A stretch of 64,000 nt of DNA from Physcousia sp015060555. Its GTDB lineage: Bacteria > Bacteroidota > Bacteroidia > Bacteroidales > Bacteroidaceae. Below, piece by piece: positions 26,397 to 35,232 of this stretch (positions are counted from its first letter, which is position 1; the number at the start of each line of letters is the position of its first letter). The DNA lies in NCBI GenBank assembly GCA_015060555.1, contig SUYG01000015.1, forward strand, positions 1 through 64,000, in the 5' to 3' direction. Both the position numbers and the translations under genes were made by a program. The notes under the pieces are model-generated. The model was not told where the DNA came from. It saw only the letters and a list, made by a program, of their open reading frames with translations, and made no database searches.

Positions 26397-26577
26397 AGGC
26401 CCATTCCCAACCCCTCCCCAAGGGAGGGGAACTAAAGTCCTCTAGGTGGTAGCCTACCCGTAACCCCTCCCCAAGGGAGGGGAACCCAAGTCCTCTAATT
26501 GAACATTATGATAACATTATACTTGATAGCAGCTTCTAGTCTCCCCTCCCTTGGGGAGGGGTTGGGGGTGGGCCTCC
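26397..26577. repeat. Composite TIR element between response regulator and kinase
   Basis: The left arm GAGGCCCATTCCCAACCCCT then CCCCAAGGGAGGGGAACT (26397-26433) is repeated in part at 26457-26490. The right arm (26538-26577), CTAGTCTCCCCTCCCTTGGG followed by GAGGGGTTGGGGGTGGGCCTCC, is its inverted counterpart. The right arm lies inside the kinase gene and encodes SSLPSLGEGLGVGLL at the start of the protein. Confidence 0.75.
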
Positions 26578-27491
26578 TTGGAGCGGGCCTCTTGGTGGGC
26601 TTGTTCTTTTTCCTGTTCTTCCGCCACCAGAGCTCCCTTCGCCGTCGTGCCCATCTCATGCGTGAGGCTATCCGCAACCGCGATTGGTCGTTCAGCCTTA
26701 GCACGCGGGGCTTGACAAGTGGCGAACGGGCAATGCAGGAAACGCTGAACGATCTCGGTGAAGTGATTCATCAGCAGATGAGTATGCACGAGGTGGAGGC
26801 TTGGGAACGACTGACACGTATCCTCACCCACGAGATCATGAACTCCACGGCACCCATTGCCAGCATCAGCCAGAGCCTCTTAAAACGTGAAGATGTCGTG
26901 GGGAGTCCCCTCGAAGCAGGCATCCGCAGTATCCACACCACTGCATCGCGCCTGACAACCTTCGTTGAGAGCTACCGCAAGCTCGCCCAACTGCAACGAC
27001 CTCAGCCCGAGGATGTCCACCTCGACGCTTTCTTCGCCGAAGTGCAGCGCCTCTATCCCCGCCTCACGTGGGAAATCGTAGGCATGGAGGGTGTTGTACT
27101 CAATACCGACCCCGTGCTCTTGCAGCAGGTGGTAGTGAATTTGGTGAAGAACGCCGTAGAGGCTGGAGCGACGAGGATTAAAGTGAAAAGTGAAAGAGTG
27201 AAAAGTGAAAAATACAAATTACCTGAGCCTGTTGGAAAGCCTTCCGTAGTTGAAAGTAACTCTTATTTTTCACTTTTCACTCTTTCACTTTTCATTTCCA
27301 ACAATGGCTCCCCCATCCCTGCCGCCGACCGCGACAGCATCTTCCTGCCTTTCTTCACCACCAAATTCTCCGGCACCGGCATCGGCCTCGCCCTCTCCCG
27401 ACAGATTATGGTGCGACAAGGCGGCAACCTTGAACTTCTGGAGCAGTCTGAGACGGGCTACACGGTGACCTTCAAGCTGACGCTGTCATGA
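26508..27491 (+). CDS. Sensor histidine kinase with two repeat-derived insertions
   Basis: A membrane-anchored histidine kinase of about 327 residues. The single N-terminal membrane segment (LLGAGLLVGLFFFLFF) follows a repeat-encoded leader containing PSLGEGLGVG. The H-box is LTRILTHEIMNSTAPIASI (His108), the N-box NLVKNAVEAG (Asn215), then SNNGSPIP (G1), FFTTKFSGTGIGLALS (F and G2). Between N and G1, residues about 226-262 (KSERVKSEKYK and later YFSLFTLSLF) are encoded by a perfect inverted repeat and have no counterpart in the family. The start is the ATG at 26508; an upstream TTG in frame is unlikely. No sensor domain is visible, so the signal is unknown. Confidence 0.85.
   Translation: MITLYLIAASSLPSLGEGLGVGLLGAGLLVGLFFFLFFRHQSSLRRRAHLMREAIRNRDWSFSLSTRGLTSGERAMQETLNDLGEVIHQQMSMHEVEAWERLTRILTHEIMNSTAPIASISQSLLKREDVVGSPLEAGIRSIHTTASRLTTFVESYRKLAQLQRPQPEDVHLDAFFAEVQRLYPRLTWEIVGMEGVVLNTDPVLLQQVVVNLVKNAVEAGATRIKVKSERVKSEKYKLPEPVGKPSVVESNSYFSLFTLSLFISNNGSPIPAADRDSIFLPFFTTKFSGTGIGLALSRQIMVRQGGNLELLEQSETGYTVTFKLTLS
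27184..27294. repeat. 31-bp perfect inverted repeat inside the kinase ATP-binding domain
   Basis: Positions 27184-27214 and 27264-27294 are exact reverse complements, built of TGAAAAGTGAAAGAGTGAAA-type units. The element spans 111 bases, exactly 37 codons, and leaves the frame intact. The same unit recurs at 30867-30925, 33559-33598 and, more diverged, 57545-57580. Confidence 0.85.
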
Positions 27492-27633
27492 TGAATAACG
27501 GTTGACGCGCTCGACCTTGGTCGCTTGACACTTCAAGAATGATGATTGAATAAATCTGGGCGGCTGTCCTCACGGATGGCCGCCCAGTACTTCATCAAAG
27601 CATGATGAAGCAGGTCATTATGTTTAATAAAGG

Positions 27634-28308
27634 TTACAGCAGTGTTTTCTCAACGACCATACCATCCAGCAGGTTGATGGTGCGGGTGGCGAAGGAGGCA
27701 TCGTGCTGCGAGTGGGTGACCATGACGACGGTGGTGCCTTCGGCGTTGAGCTGTGTGAGCAGGTCCATGACCTCTTTGCCGTTCTTGGTGTCGAGGTTAC
27801 CCGTGGGCTCGTCGGCGAGAACGAGCTTGGGACGGACCACTACGGCACGGGCGATGGCCACGCGTTGCTGCTGACCGCCTGAGAGCTGTTGCGGATAGTG
27901 ACTGGCACGGTGACTGATGGCCATGCGGCGCATGATTTCCGTGACGCGCTCCTTGCGTTCGGCAGCAGGCACACCGAGGTACTTCAACGGCAACTCGATG
28001 TTCTGCTCCACGGTGAGTTCGTCGATGAGGTTGAACGACTGGAAGACGAAACCGATCTGTCCGCGGCGGGTCAGCGTGCGCTGGCGCTCCTTCAACTTAC
28101 CGACCTCGACATTATCCAGCCAGTATTCGCCCTCCGTGGGGTTGTCCAGCAAGCCTAAGATGTTCAGCAGCGTCGATTTGCCGCAGCCCGAAGGACCCAT
28201 GATGGCGACGAACTCGCCGTCCTTCACTTCCATGTTGATGCCCCCTAGGGCAGTGGTTTCCACCACGTCTGTGCGGAAGACCTTCTTGATGTTTTGTAGT
28301 TTAATCAT
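27634..28308 (-). CDS. ABC transporter ATPase, LolD/MacB type
   Basis: A 224-residue nucleotide-binding subunit. It shows Walker A GPSGCGKST (residues 38-46), a Q-loop FVFQSFNLI, signature LSGGQQQRVAIARA, Walker B LVLADEPTGNLD and switch His in VMVTHSQHD. It should energise the two FtsX-like permeases encoded just upstream on the same strand. LolD/MacB-type ATPases drive mechanotransmission across the envelope rather than classical transport. Its 5' leader (28319-28365) is nearly identical to the repeat sequence that forms the N-terminus of FucP. Downstream of its end are about 140 bases to the kinase stop with no clear terminator. Confidence 0.92.
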   Translation of the reverse strand: MIKLQNIKKVFRTDVVETTALGGINMEVKDGEFVAIMGPSGCGKSTLLNILGLLDNPTEGEYWLDNVEVGKLKERQRTLTRRGQIGFVFQSFNLIDELTVEQNIELPLKYLGVPAAERKERVTEIMRRMAISHRASHYPQQLSGGQQQRVAIARAVVVRPKLVLADEPTGNLDTKNGKEVMDLLTQLNAEGTTVVMVTHSQHDASFATRTINLLDGMVVEKTLL

Positions 28309-28318
28309 AATAGTAGAA

Positions 28319-28495
28319 GACCCTCCCCCCTGCCCCTCCCTTGTAGGGAGGGGAGTGGAATGTATTCGAGCGGCAGAGGATACTGGGTCATTGTTTATGG
28401 GGTTAGAGATTATTTTGGTTTATTGGTTTATTGAAAATACACTATTCTTGAAAGGTGACCACTCCCTCCCTACAAGGGAGGGTGAGGGGTGGGTC
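28319..28495. repeat. Composite TIR element between ABC ATPase and permease
   Basis: The complete element lies between two genes on the minus strand. One end (28319-28365) has GACCCTCCCCCCTGCCCCTC then CCTTGTAGGGAGGGGAGTGG; the other (28461-28495) has ACTCCCTCCCTACAAGGGAG then GGTGAGGGGTGGGTC. The second end terminates exactly in the permease TAG stop, as in the fuc operon. The interior is AT-rich (28380-28450). Confidence 0.8.
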
Positions 28496-30852
28496 TATTC
28501 CTTCTTCAAATACTCCACCGGATTATCATTGGCCACACGCCTTGTCTGGATGAAGACGACGGTGGCGATGATGAGGATGACAGCGAGGGCATCGGCGGCG
28601 AAGACGGACCATAGGAGCGGTACCTTGTAGGCGAACTGCTGCATCAGCAGCGTGCTCAGATACCAGCCCAGAATTATGCCAAGGGCGATGGAGGGCAGGG
28701 CGATGACGGCGATGCTGCGGGCAAACAGCAACTGCACCTCACCTTCAGTGGCGCCTACCACCTTGCGGATGGCCAGCTCGCGCGAGCGGCGCTGTACCTC
28801 GTCACGGACATAACCTATCAGTCCGATGAGGGTGATGAGCAGCGAGGCGATGCAACCAATCATGACGAGGTCACGCGTGCGCTGTGTCTCCTGATACTGA
28901 TCGGCCATCTCGTTGGAGTAGAGCTTCACGTTCAACTCGGCATCGGGGTAGAGGCGGTTGCAGAGTTGCTGCACGGTCGTGAGGTTTTCGGGCGTGATGC
29001 GTTGAAGCTTCAGCATGATATAGTGCGTAAAGACATTGCCGTTGGTAATCATGATGGGGCGCTCCTCACGAGACACCAACGACCCGAGCGTGAAGTCTTT
29101 CACCACGCCCACGACAGTCAAGGGGTACTGGTTCCCTAACGAAGAGTTGACAAATTGCTGGCCTATGACATCATCTATGCCCGCCACTTCTTTCATCTTC
29201 CGCGCGAAATGCTCATCCACCAGCATCTCCTGTTGCCAGCCTTTATGGTTCACACGTTCGAAGTCACGGCCTCGTACAATCTGAAGTCCCATCGTTTCCA
29301 CCAGCCCTCCTTCGGCAAAGAACATGTTGGCACAGTTGAACAGCTCCTGTGGATTGCCTGGCACGAGTACGTTGTCGCCGCTCTGCCGTTCGCAGAAGAG
29401 CGAATAGGCAGCAGCGGTCTTCTCGACACAGGGCAGGTTCTCTATCTCGCGAGCCAGCGAATAGATGGAGTCGCCGTGGAGGGCTGACACATTGACGTAG
29501 GCCACCTCGTCATATTGATAACCCATATCCGTGTTGAGCATATAGTGGTACTGCCGATAGATGGTGGTGAGCACACAGAGCAGCATCGTGGAGAGCACGA
29601 ACTGAAAGGCCAACAGCGACAGCTTCCACATGCGCTTGCTCTCGCTGTAGAGGCGGTAGGCGTAGGCCAGCGGGATGCGCGAAAGGATGAAGCCCGGCAG
29701 GATGCCGCAGCTGAGCAGCACGATGAGGCAGACCGCGAGTAGCACCGTAAAGGTCTGCCGTGAAAAGAGCGTCGTGACACTGACGCCCAACAGGTCGCTC
29801 GTCAGGTCCTGACCGACATAGAGCAGCAAAGACATCAGGGCAAGGGCCGCCAGCAGGTGAAGGGCAGCTTCGCCTATAGAACCGAGGAAGAACTCCCGAT
29901 TTGGAGCGCCCAGCACCTTGCGTACGGCTACTTGACGGGCACGCCCAACGAGCGAACTGATGACGACGAGGATATAGTTCATCACCGCCGTGAAGAGCAT
30001 TACCAAGGCCACTACGGCGAGGATGATGCATGTGGTGCGCACGGTGGGGTCCTTCATACGGCTTCCTTCAACACTTACCAGTACGCAACCGACATCGGTG
30101 TAGCCGCTTTGTTTGAGGTCTTCCCACGGAAGAATCCGCTGCAGCAACTGCTTAACCTCGCTGCGCACCTTCTCCATGTCGGCATCGGGACGCAGACGTA
30201 CATACGAATGGTAGCGGTCGTTGCCGATGAGGTTCTCGGTGCCGTCCCAGGCGTAGGTGCCGACAGAGGGCATCGACATGAGGATGTCGAAGCGTGCGAA
30301 GGTGGAGTTCTCGGGATAGTCCTCATAGATGCCGCAGATGGTCATCGGTTTCTGTGGGGCCGAGGCAAAACAGAACGTCTGACCAACCACCTCGCCGCCC
30401 ATCTTCTCGCTCAGCCGACGGCTGATCATGCATTGTCCGGCTGTTGAGAGTATCTGTTTGGCTTCGCCCACCAGCGTCCTTGTGACGAAGATGTCGAAGA
30501 AGCAGGAATCGGCAAACACCGCCTCTTCAAAGTAGTGCCGACTGCCGTCCTCCAGCGTCAACTTCTCCTCGCCGAACTGGGCGGTATAGCGCGTGGCCGT
30601 CACCACCTCGGGAATCTCCTGTGTCAGTACAGGTGCGATGCCGCCCGATGTGGCGCTGTGTTGCTGCAGCTCTTCGCCTGCACGTTGCATCGTCTCTTGC
30701 AGTTCATACACATGCTCTTTGTCCACGATGCAACGGTCGTAGTTGCGTTCCAGCTGCACCTTGGCCAGCAACACCAGTCCCACGGTCAGTCCTACCGTCA
30801 GCGATGTGATTTTGATGAAGGCCCCTTGGCCTTTGGCAAATGGATTCACCAT
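28495..30852 (-). CDS. FtsX-like ABC transporter permease (MacB periplasmic-core type)
   Basis: A 785-residue permease with two FtsX cores: an N-terminal membrane segment (about 13-30), a periplasmic core to about 265, three membrane helices around 270-375, an additional pair near 410-430, a second periplasmic core, and three C-terminal helices. The C-terminus has RSRELAIRKVVGATEGEVQLL and RVANDNPVEYLKKE, typical of Bacteroidetes MacB_PCD permeases. It likely pairs with the ATPase and the HlyD and TolC components as an efflux or stress-response complex. The start follows a TGAAAAG-type repeat region. Confidence 0.88.
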   Translation of the reverse strand: MVNPFAKGQGAFIKITSLTVGLTVGLVLLAKVQLERNYDRCIVDKEHVYELQETMQRAGEELQQHSATSGGIAPVLTQEIPEVVTATRYTAQFGEEKLTLEDGSRHYFEEAVFADSCFFDIFVTRTLVGEAKQILSTAGQCMISRRLSEKMGGEVVGQTFCFASAPQKPMTICGIYEDYPENSTFARFDILMSMPSVGTYAWDGTENLIGNDRYHSYVRLRPDADMEKVRSEVKQLLQRILPWEDLKQSGYTDVGCVLVSVEGSRMKDPTVRTTCIILAVVALVMLFTAVMNYILVVISSLVGRARQVAVRKVLGAPNREFFLGSIGEAALHLLAALALMSLLLYVGQDLTSDLLGVSVTTLFSRQTFTVLLAVCLIVLLSCGILPGFILSRIPLAYAYRLYSESKRMWKLSLLAFQFVLSTMLLCVLTTIYRQYHYMLNTDMGYQYDEVAYVNVSALHGDSIYSLAREIENLPCVEKTAAAYSLFCERQSGDNVLVPGNPQELFNCANMFFAEGGLVETMGLQIVRGRDFERVNHKGWQQEMLVDEHFARKMKEVAGIDDVIGQQFVNSSLGNQYPLTVVGVVKDFTLGSLVSREERPIMITNGNVFTHYIMLKLQRITPENLTTVQQLCNRLYPDAELNVKLYSNEMADQYQETQRTRDLVMIGCIASLLITLIGLIGYVRDEVQRRSRELAIRKVVGATEGEVQLLFARSIAVIALPSIALGIILGWYLSTLLMQQFAYKVPLLWSVFAADALAVILIIATVVFIQTRRVANDNPVEYLKKE

Positions 30853-31129
30853 GTGATTTAAGTAAGTGAAATGTGAAAGAGTGAAAAGTGAAAAAATGAA
30901 CAGTGAAAGAGTGAAAAGAGAAAAATAAGAGTTACTCTCGGGAGAGAGTCTCGTTCAGCATGATAGTTACGCGCCAGCCTTCGCCCCTCCCAGACGGGTG
31001 GCTACGAGGGAAAGACTGAGTGTCTTTCCCGAAGTAGCCTTCTCAGTGCTCGACGAATGCGAGACGGTTTATCCAGGTCGAAGCTGTCGGCGCTAAGCAC
31101 GTGAGGGCAAAGCAGGGGGTGGGTCTTTT
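30853..31129. other. Gap between the two permease genes with repeats
   Basis: The part next to the downstream permease start (30864-30935) is made of GTGAAAAGTGAAAGAGTGAA-type units ending AAAAATAAGAGTTACT, a sequence also present as the complement at the right arm of the kinase insertion. A middle GC-rich part contains GAAAGACTGAGTGTCTTTC (hairpin near 31012-31031). The end by the other permease stop has GCAGGGGGTGGGTC, an arm fragment of the composite element. I see no gene in it. Confidence 0.6.
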
Positions 31130-33556
31130 TTATTCTGTCTTAATACTATTCACAGGATTCTCCGTAGCAGCCCGCCAGCCTTGGATGCAGACGGTGGCGA
31201 GGGTGATGAGGCTGACGGCGGCGAGGGCAAGGGGGAAGAGCCACCAGTAGATGGGCGTGCGCTCGGCGAAGCTCATTAGCCACTGGCGTCCGATGTACCA
31301 GGCGAGAGGTGCGGCGAGGACGAAGGCAAGGAGGATGAGTAGGACGTAGCGGCGGCTGAGCATCAGTAGGATGGCTTCCTCGGTGCTGCCGAAGACTTTG
31401 CGGATGCCAATCTCCTTGCGGCGGTACTCCGTCTCGAAGAGCGTCAGACAGAAGACACCGATGAGGGTGATGACGAGGCAGATGATGCTGAAGAGCAGCA
31501 CCTGGCGGATGAAGCGGAACTCCTCCTGATAGAGGTTCTCGAGGATCTGGTCGAGGAAGCGGACGGTGACGGCGTTGCCGCCGTTCATTTCGACGAGCTT
31601 CTCTTCGATGGTACGACGCAGTTCCACCTTATCCACGCCAGCCCCGAGGTGAGCATTCAGTATCCCCAGCCGGTCGCCCCACTGTGCATAGCGTTCGCCG
31701 AGAATGACAAAGGCCACGGGATCCTCGGCCCGGTCCTGACGGACGCTGCCGTAGCGGATGTTCTCGCAGACACCGATGACGGGCATGTCGTCGTCTGTCA
31801 GGGGCTTGTCCATCTCTATCCACGACCAGCGTTTGCGAGCGGCCTCGTTGATGATGTAGCAGTCGCCATCGTGTTCGTTGAAGTCGCGACCTTCGATGAC
31901 CTTGATGCCCATCGTGCGGAGGTAACGCCAGTCCACAGGCAGGCACGTGAAGGTGACGGTCTTGTCGCCCGTGCCGCGTCCCCAGCCCATGTACTGCGTC
32001 TGCGAGCCGAGGACGAAGTTGGAATAGCTGACTTCCTCCACGCCGCCCACCTGCATGAGCTCCGAGCGGATGGCATCTTTCTTCTGCATCAGTTCTGCGG
32101 GCAGCTGGGCGTAGATGATCTGATCCTTGTCGTAGCCGTAGTCGGAGTGGAAGATGAAGTGGCTCTGTAGATAGAGAATGCCAATGAAAGCGACCAGGAC
32201 GAGGCTGACGAACAGCTGCAGGGTGACCAGTCCTGTGCGCAGGCGGCGTCCCTTGGGTGTGAGGCCGAAGCTGCCTTTCAGGGCCAAGGCGGGCTGGAAC
32301 GAGGTGACGAAGAAGGCGGGATAGGTGCCGGCGACTATGCCGATGACCACAGAGAGCGCCGCGAGGACAGGGACCACAGAGGGGAGGTTGGCCATGAGGC
32401 TGATGTCGCCCGAGAAGAGTTCGGCTATAGGGGGCCACTCGGACAGCAAATGTACCAAGCCGAGGGAGAGGGCGAAGGCTACGAGCGACGTCGCCACCGC
32501 CTCGCCGATGAGGCCGAGGCGCAGGCTCCAGAGGGTGCTGCCCAGCACGCGGCGGGTGTTGACGCCCTTCACGCGCATCGGCGCTTCGGCCAGCGTGAAG
32601 TTGAGGAAGTTGATGGCGGCGACGACAAGGATAATCGCGCACGCCCATAATAATATAAGGTGTACGGTGCGGTTGCCGCGGTCGTTCGAGCCCACACCGG
32701 AGAAATAGGTCTCGGTGATGGGTGTGGCGCGGAGGTCGAACTTACCGAAGTAGTCATCGACCTGCTGTTCTATCTCGGCCTTTTCCTCGGGCGAGGCTTT
32801 GTCGTATTCTTCGGAATTCTCGGCCAGCACCGCCTTGCGGAAGGCTGTCTTGAACCTGTCCCTGAACTCGGCACGGAAAGCGTCGAAATCTACAGCGTCA
32901 TAAATGCGGAGGTAACCGATGGAGCTCCATTCGCTGAAGTTGTGGCGGTTCTCGTCGCCCATGGCGAAGAAGACACCGTTGACGGGATATTCGTTGGAGG
33001 GGATGTCGGTGAGGAATGTGTTGGCGGGCAGGTCGCGATAGACACCCTGGACGCGGATGCTATCCTTGCCGTCCCAGACGTGCCGCCCGGCAGCCATCAT
33101 GGTGCCGAGGAAGCGCTCTGCCATCGAGGCGGGGATGAGGATGCCCTTCTCGCCTTCGTCCCAGTGCAGTTTGCCATCCAGACACTCCATGCCGAAGGTC
33201 TCCAGGCCGCTCTCGTTGCGCACGTTCGAGGTGGAATAGGTGATGGGCGACTCGCCGAGATAGAAGTCCCACGTGCCGGTGAAAAAGCTCACGATGGTGC
33301 CGGATTCCACCTCGGGCATCTGAATCATGTACTCGAGCAGCGGCCGGTTGCAGTGGGTGCCCCAGGGCGAATCCTGATTCATCTTGGCCTCCACGCGCAG
33401 GATGCGTTCGGCATCGGGGAAGCTGCGGTTGTAGCCGGCGTTGTATCGCACCTGTGTCATGAACAGGTAGAAGGCGGCAAAGGCCACGGTGAGGCCCACG
33501 AGGTTCAGGGCGGTGGCCGTCTTGAAGCGGCGGGCCAGGTAGAAGAGGGAAGACAT
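31130..33556 (-). CDS. FtsX-like ABC transporter permease, second copy
   Basis: An 808-residue paralogue of the preceding permease, with the same layout: N-terminal membrane helix (residues about 14-30), periplasmic core, three helices near 280-430, second periplasmic core and three C-terminal helices. Diagnostic stretches are RVKGVNTRRVLGSTLWSLRL, YRRKEIGIRKVFGSTEEAIL and AATENPVNSIKTE. Two permeases with one ATPase gene suggest a heterodimeric membrane unit. Codon use and orientation match the neighbours. Its start is preceded by a GTGAAAAGTGAAAGAG repeat (33557-33600). Confidence 0.88.
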   Translation of the reverse strand: MSSLFYLARRFKTATALNLVGLTVAFAAFYLFMTQVRYNAGYNRSFPDAERILRVEAKMNQDSPWGTHCNRPLLEYMIQMPEVESGTIVSFFTGTWDFYLGESPITYSTSNVRNESGLETFGMECLDGKLHWDEGEKGILIPASMAERFLGTMMAAGRHVWDGKDSIRVQGVYRDLPANTFLTDIPSNEYPVNGVFFAMGDENRHNFSEWSSIGYLRIYDAVDFDAFRAEFRDRFKTAFRKAVLAENSEEYDKASPEEKAEIEQQVDDYFGKFDLRATPITETYFSGVGSNDRGNRTVHLILLWACAIILVVAAINFLNFTLAEAPMRVKGVNTRRVLGSTLWSLRLGLIGEAVATSLVAFALSLGLVHLLSEWPPIAELFSGDISLMANLPSVVPVLAALSVVIGIVAGTYPAFFVTSFQPALALKGSFGLTPKGRRLRTGLVTLQLFVSLVLVAFIGILYLQSHFIFHSDYGYDKDQIIYAQLPAELMQKKDAIRSELMQVGGVEEVSYSNFVLGSQTQYMGWGRGTGDKTVTFTCLPVDWRYLRTMGIKVIEGRDFNEHDGDCYIINEAARKRWSWIEMDKPLTDDDMPVIGVCENIRYGSVRQDRAEDPVAFVILGERYAQWGDRLGILNAHLGAGVDKVELRRTIEEKLVEMNGGNAVTVRFLDQILENLYQEEFRFIRQVLLFSIICLVITLIGVFCLTLFETEYRRKEIGIRKVFGSTEEAILLMLSRRYVLLILLAFVLAAPLAWYIGRQWLMSFAERTPIYWWLFPLALAAVSLITLATVCIQGWRAATENPVNSIKTE

Positions 33557-33603
33557 ATTAAGTGAAAAGTGAAAGAGTGAAAAGTGAAAAGTGAAAAATG
33601 TTT
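33557..33603. repeat. GTGAAAAG-type repeat between permease and adaptor genes
   Basis: About 40 bases of GTGAAAAGTGAAAGAGTGAA-type units fill the gap between the permease start and the adaptor stop, matching the arms of the kinase inverted repeat in a single orientation. Confidence 0.65.
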
Positions 33604-33609
33604 TTTACT

Positions 33610-34866
33610 TTATTTGATTTCCAATCGCTCGTTGTCGCCAAAGGCTTCGTAACCGCTGGTGATGACGCGTTCGCCGGGTTCCAATCCCTCGGTGACTTCG
33701 TAGTATTGCGGATTCTGGCGACCGATACAAATGGTGCGACGGAAGGCGGTGCGTCCGTCCTTGCTGAGGACGTAGATCCATGTGCCTCCCGTCTTCTGGA
33801 AGAAGGCGCCGCGGGGGATGAGCACTGCCTGCTCTGGCTGACCTAGTTCGAGGTTGAGGTAATAGGTCTGCCCGCTGCGGATATTCGCGGGCCGTTCGCC
33901 TCGGAAGATGAAGTCGGTGCGGAACTTACCTTCGCGCACCTCAGGATAGACCTTACGCACTGTCAATGAGAAGTTGGCGTCGCCACGGACAAAGTTAGCA
34001 GAGAGCCCTGCTCGTACTCGGTCTATGTAATGCTCATCGATTTGGGCTTCAATCTTATAATCGCTGAGGTCGTTGACTTGCCCTATCTTCTGTCCGGAGG
34101 TGACGCTCTGCCCAAGTTCCACATCCAAGAGTCCCAGTTCGCCGTCGATAGGCGCGCGTACCTCTAATTTATTCTTGCGCTCGCGCACAAGGACCACATT
34201 CGTTCGCATATTCGCCAAATTGTCCTCCATCTGGTCCATCTGCACGCTGCGGTAGATACTGTCCTGCTGCAGGCGTTGCGTGATGAGCCCCTGTTTGCGC
34301 TGTGCCAGATGATAGTCCTCTTCGGCTTGTAGGTAGTTCTCGCGGCTGATGAGACGCTCGTTGTATAGTCGCTCGTTCTGGCGATAGGTGCGCAGCTTGC
34401 GCTCGGTGTCCATGGCGAGCTGTGCCTGTTCGAGCTGGTTGTTGAGGCGGTCCTGCTGCATGGCTACTTGCGTGTTGCGCAGTAGGTTCTGCTTCTCGGC
34501 AAGCTCGGCCTCGGCGTTGAGGATTTGTAGGTCAAGATTCGAATTGCGTAGGCGGATGATGACATCACCCTTGCGAACCATGGTTCCCTCCTCGGCCACG
34601 CGTTCCGTGACGATGCCGCCCTCCTCGGGCGAGAGTTGTACCACTTGTATGGGCACCACCTGTCCGCTCAGTCGTACATAGTCCTTGAACTCTGCCTGCC
34701 TGACATCTGCTATGGTAAGGTCGGAGGCTGCGACACGAAGTGTTGAGGCGTGGTTTCCGAACAGCAGCCAGCCTGCAATCATCAAGAGCAGTGCAGCTGC
34801 AGCAGCCCAAGGCCAGTGTTTCCTGATTCGCGCTATGCCACGCGGTTGTTCGATGAGTTTATCCAT
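33610..34866 (-). CDS. HlyD/MacA-family periplasmic adaptor
   Basis: A membrane-fusion adaptor of about 418 residues that would link the ABC permeases to TolC. An N-terminal membrane anchor (WPWAAAAALLLMIAGWLLF) is followed by a lipoyl half (RLSGQVVPIQVVQLSPEEGG, VRKGDVIIRLRN), a long coiled coil (ILNAEAELAEKQNLLRNTQV onward), the second lipoyl half (RAPIDGELGLLDVELGQSV) and beta-barrel/membrane-proximal domains ending GERVITSGYEAFGDNERL. I chose the Met at 34866 because the promoter box at 34891-34898 lies downstream of the longer frame's first codon. It is the first gene of the adaptor-permease-permease-ATPase unit. Confidence 0.9.
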   Translation of the reverse strand: MDKLIEQPRGIARIRKHWPWAAAAALLLMIAGWLLFGNHASTLRVAASDLTIADVRQAEFKDYVRLSGQVVPIQVVQLSPEEGGIVTERVAEEGTMVRKGDVIIRLRNSNLDLQILNAEAELAEKQNLLRNTQVAMQQDRLNNQLEQAQLAMDTERKLRTYRQNERLYNERLISRENYLQAEEDYHLAQRKQGLITQRLQQDSIYRSVQMDQMEDNLANMRTNVVLVRERKNKLEVRAPIDGELGLLDVELGQSVTSGQKIGQVNDLSDYKIEAQIDEHYIDRVRAGLSANFVRGDANFSLTVRKVYPEVREGKFRTDFIFRGERPANIRSGQTYYLNLELGQPEQAVLIPRGAFFQKTGGTWIYVLSKDGRTAFRRTICIGRQNPQYYEVTEGLEPGERVITSGYEAFGDNERLEIK

Positions 34867-34890
34867 TATGCTATGGTTGGTTATGCGCTG

Positions 34891-34898
34891 CAAATGTA
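34891..34898 (-). promoter_or_regulatory. Promoter -7 box for the ABC efflux unit
   Basis: TACATTTG on the minus strand, 25 bases before the adaptor ATG; fixes the start at 34866. Confidence 0.6.
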
Positions 34899-35232
34899 CG
34901 GCATATCCTCTTGTCGGCCAAATGTTCTACTCATAACCTATTTCCTTTCCTGCGAAAACGTCTAATAATTTTACACATTATCCCTCACGGGGTAAGGAGG
35001 GCAAAATGGAACATTTTAGAAATGACTGAATGTCATTTCGGCCCGACTGGCCGACGCAGACCTCTTCTGCGGCGGGCGGGGAACAGCGGAACGCTGTAAA
35101 AAAGCGAGGATGGACCACATCTTCTACTTCTACGAAGATGTCCCCTTTTTTATTAAGCAGATAAGAGCGCACCCGTTTCATGACTGGTGCGCTCTTTTAC
35201 AAGTTCGTTAATGAGGTATTTTCATTCTTGTT
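34899..35232. other. Hairpin-rich gap downstream of the NRPS
   Basis: No convincing gene. It contains a perfect 8-bp hairpin GAAATGAC/GTCATTTC (35019-35039), GC-rich palindromic sequence (35041-35085), an ACATCTTC/GAAGATGT stem followed by CCCCTTTTTT (35112-35150, plus-strand terminator-like), and GAGCGCACC/GGTGCGCTC (35164-35193), a strong stem just past the NRPS stop that can act as its terminator on the minus strand. A 67-codon minus-strand frame spans these hairpins but looks like read-through of repeats. Confidence 0.6.
35162..35197 (-). terminator. Probable NRPS terminator
   Basis: GAGCGCACC and GGTGCGCTC pair as a 9-bp stem with a 12-base loop, 40 bases after the NRPS stop. The tract after it on the minus strand is TTATCT, only moderately T-rich; on the plus strand it is followed by TTTT, so it may work in both directions. 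Confidence 0.55.

Noticed and set aside
34978..35181. 67-codon minus-strand gene downstream of the NRPS
   Set aside because: It runs through three hairpins, resembles no family I know, and ends in repeat-type residues (PSLPREG).
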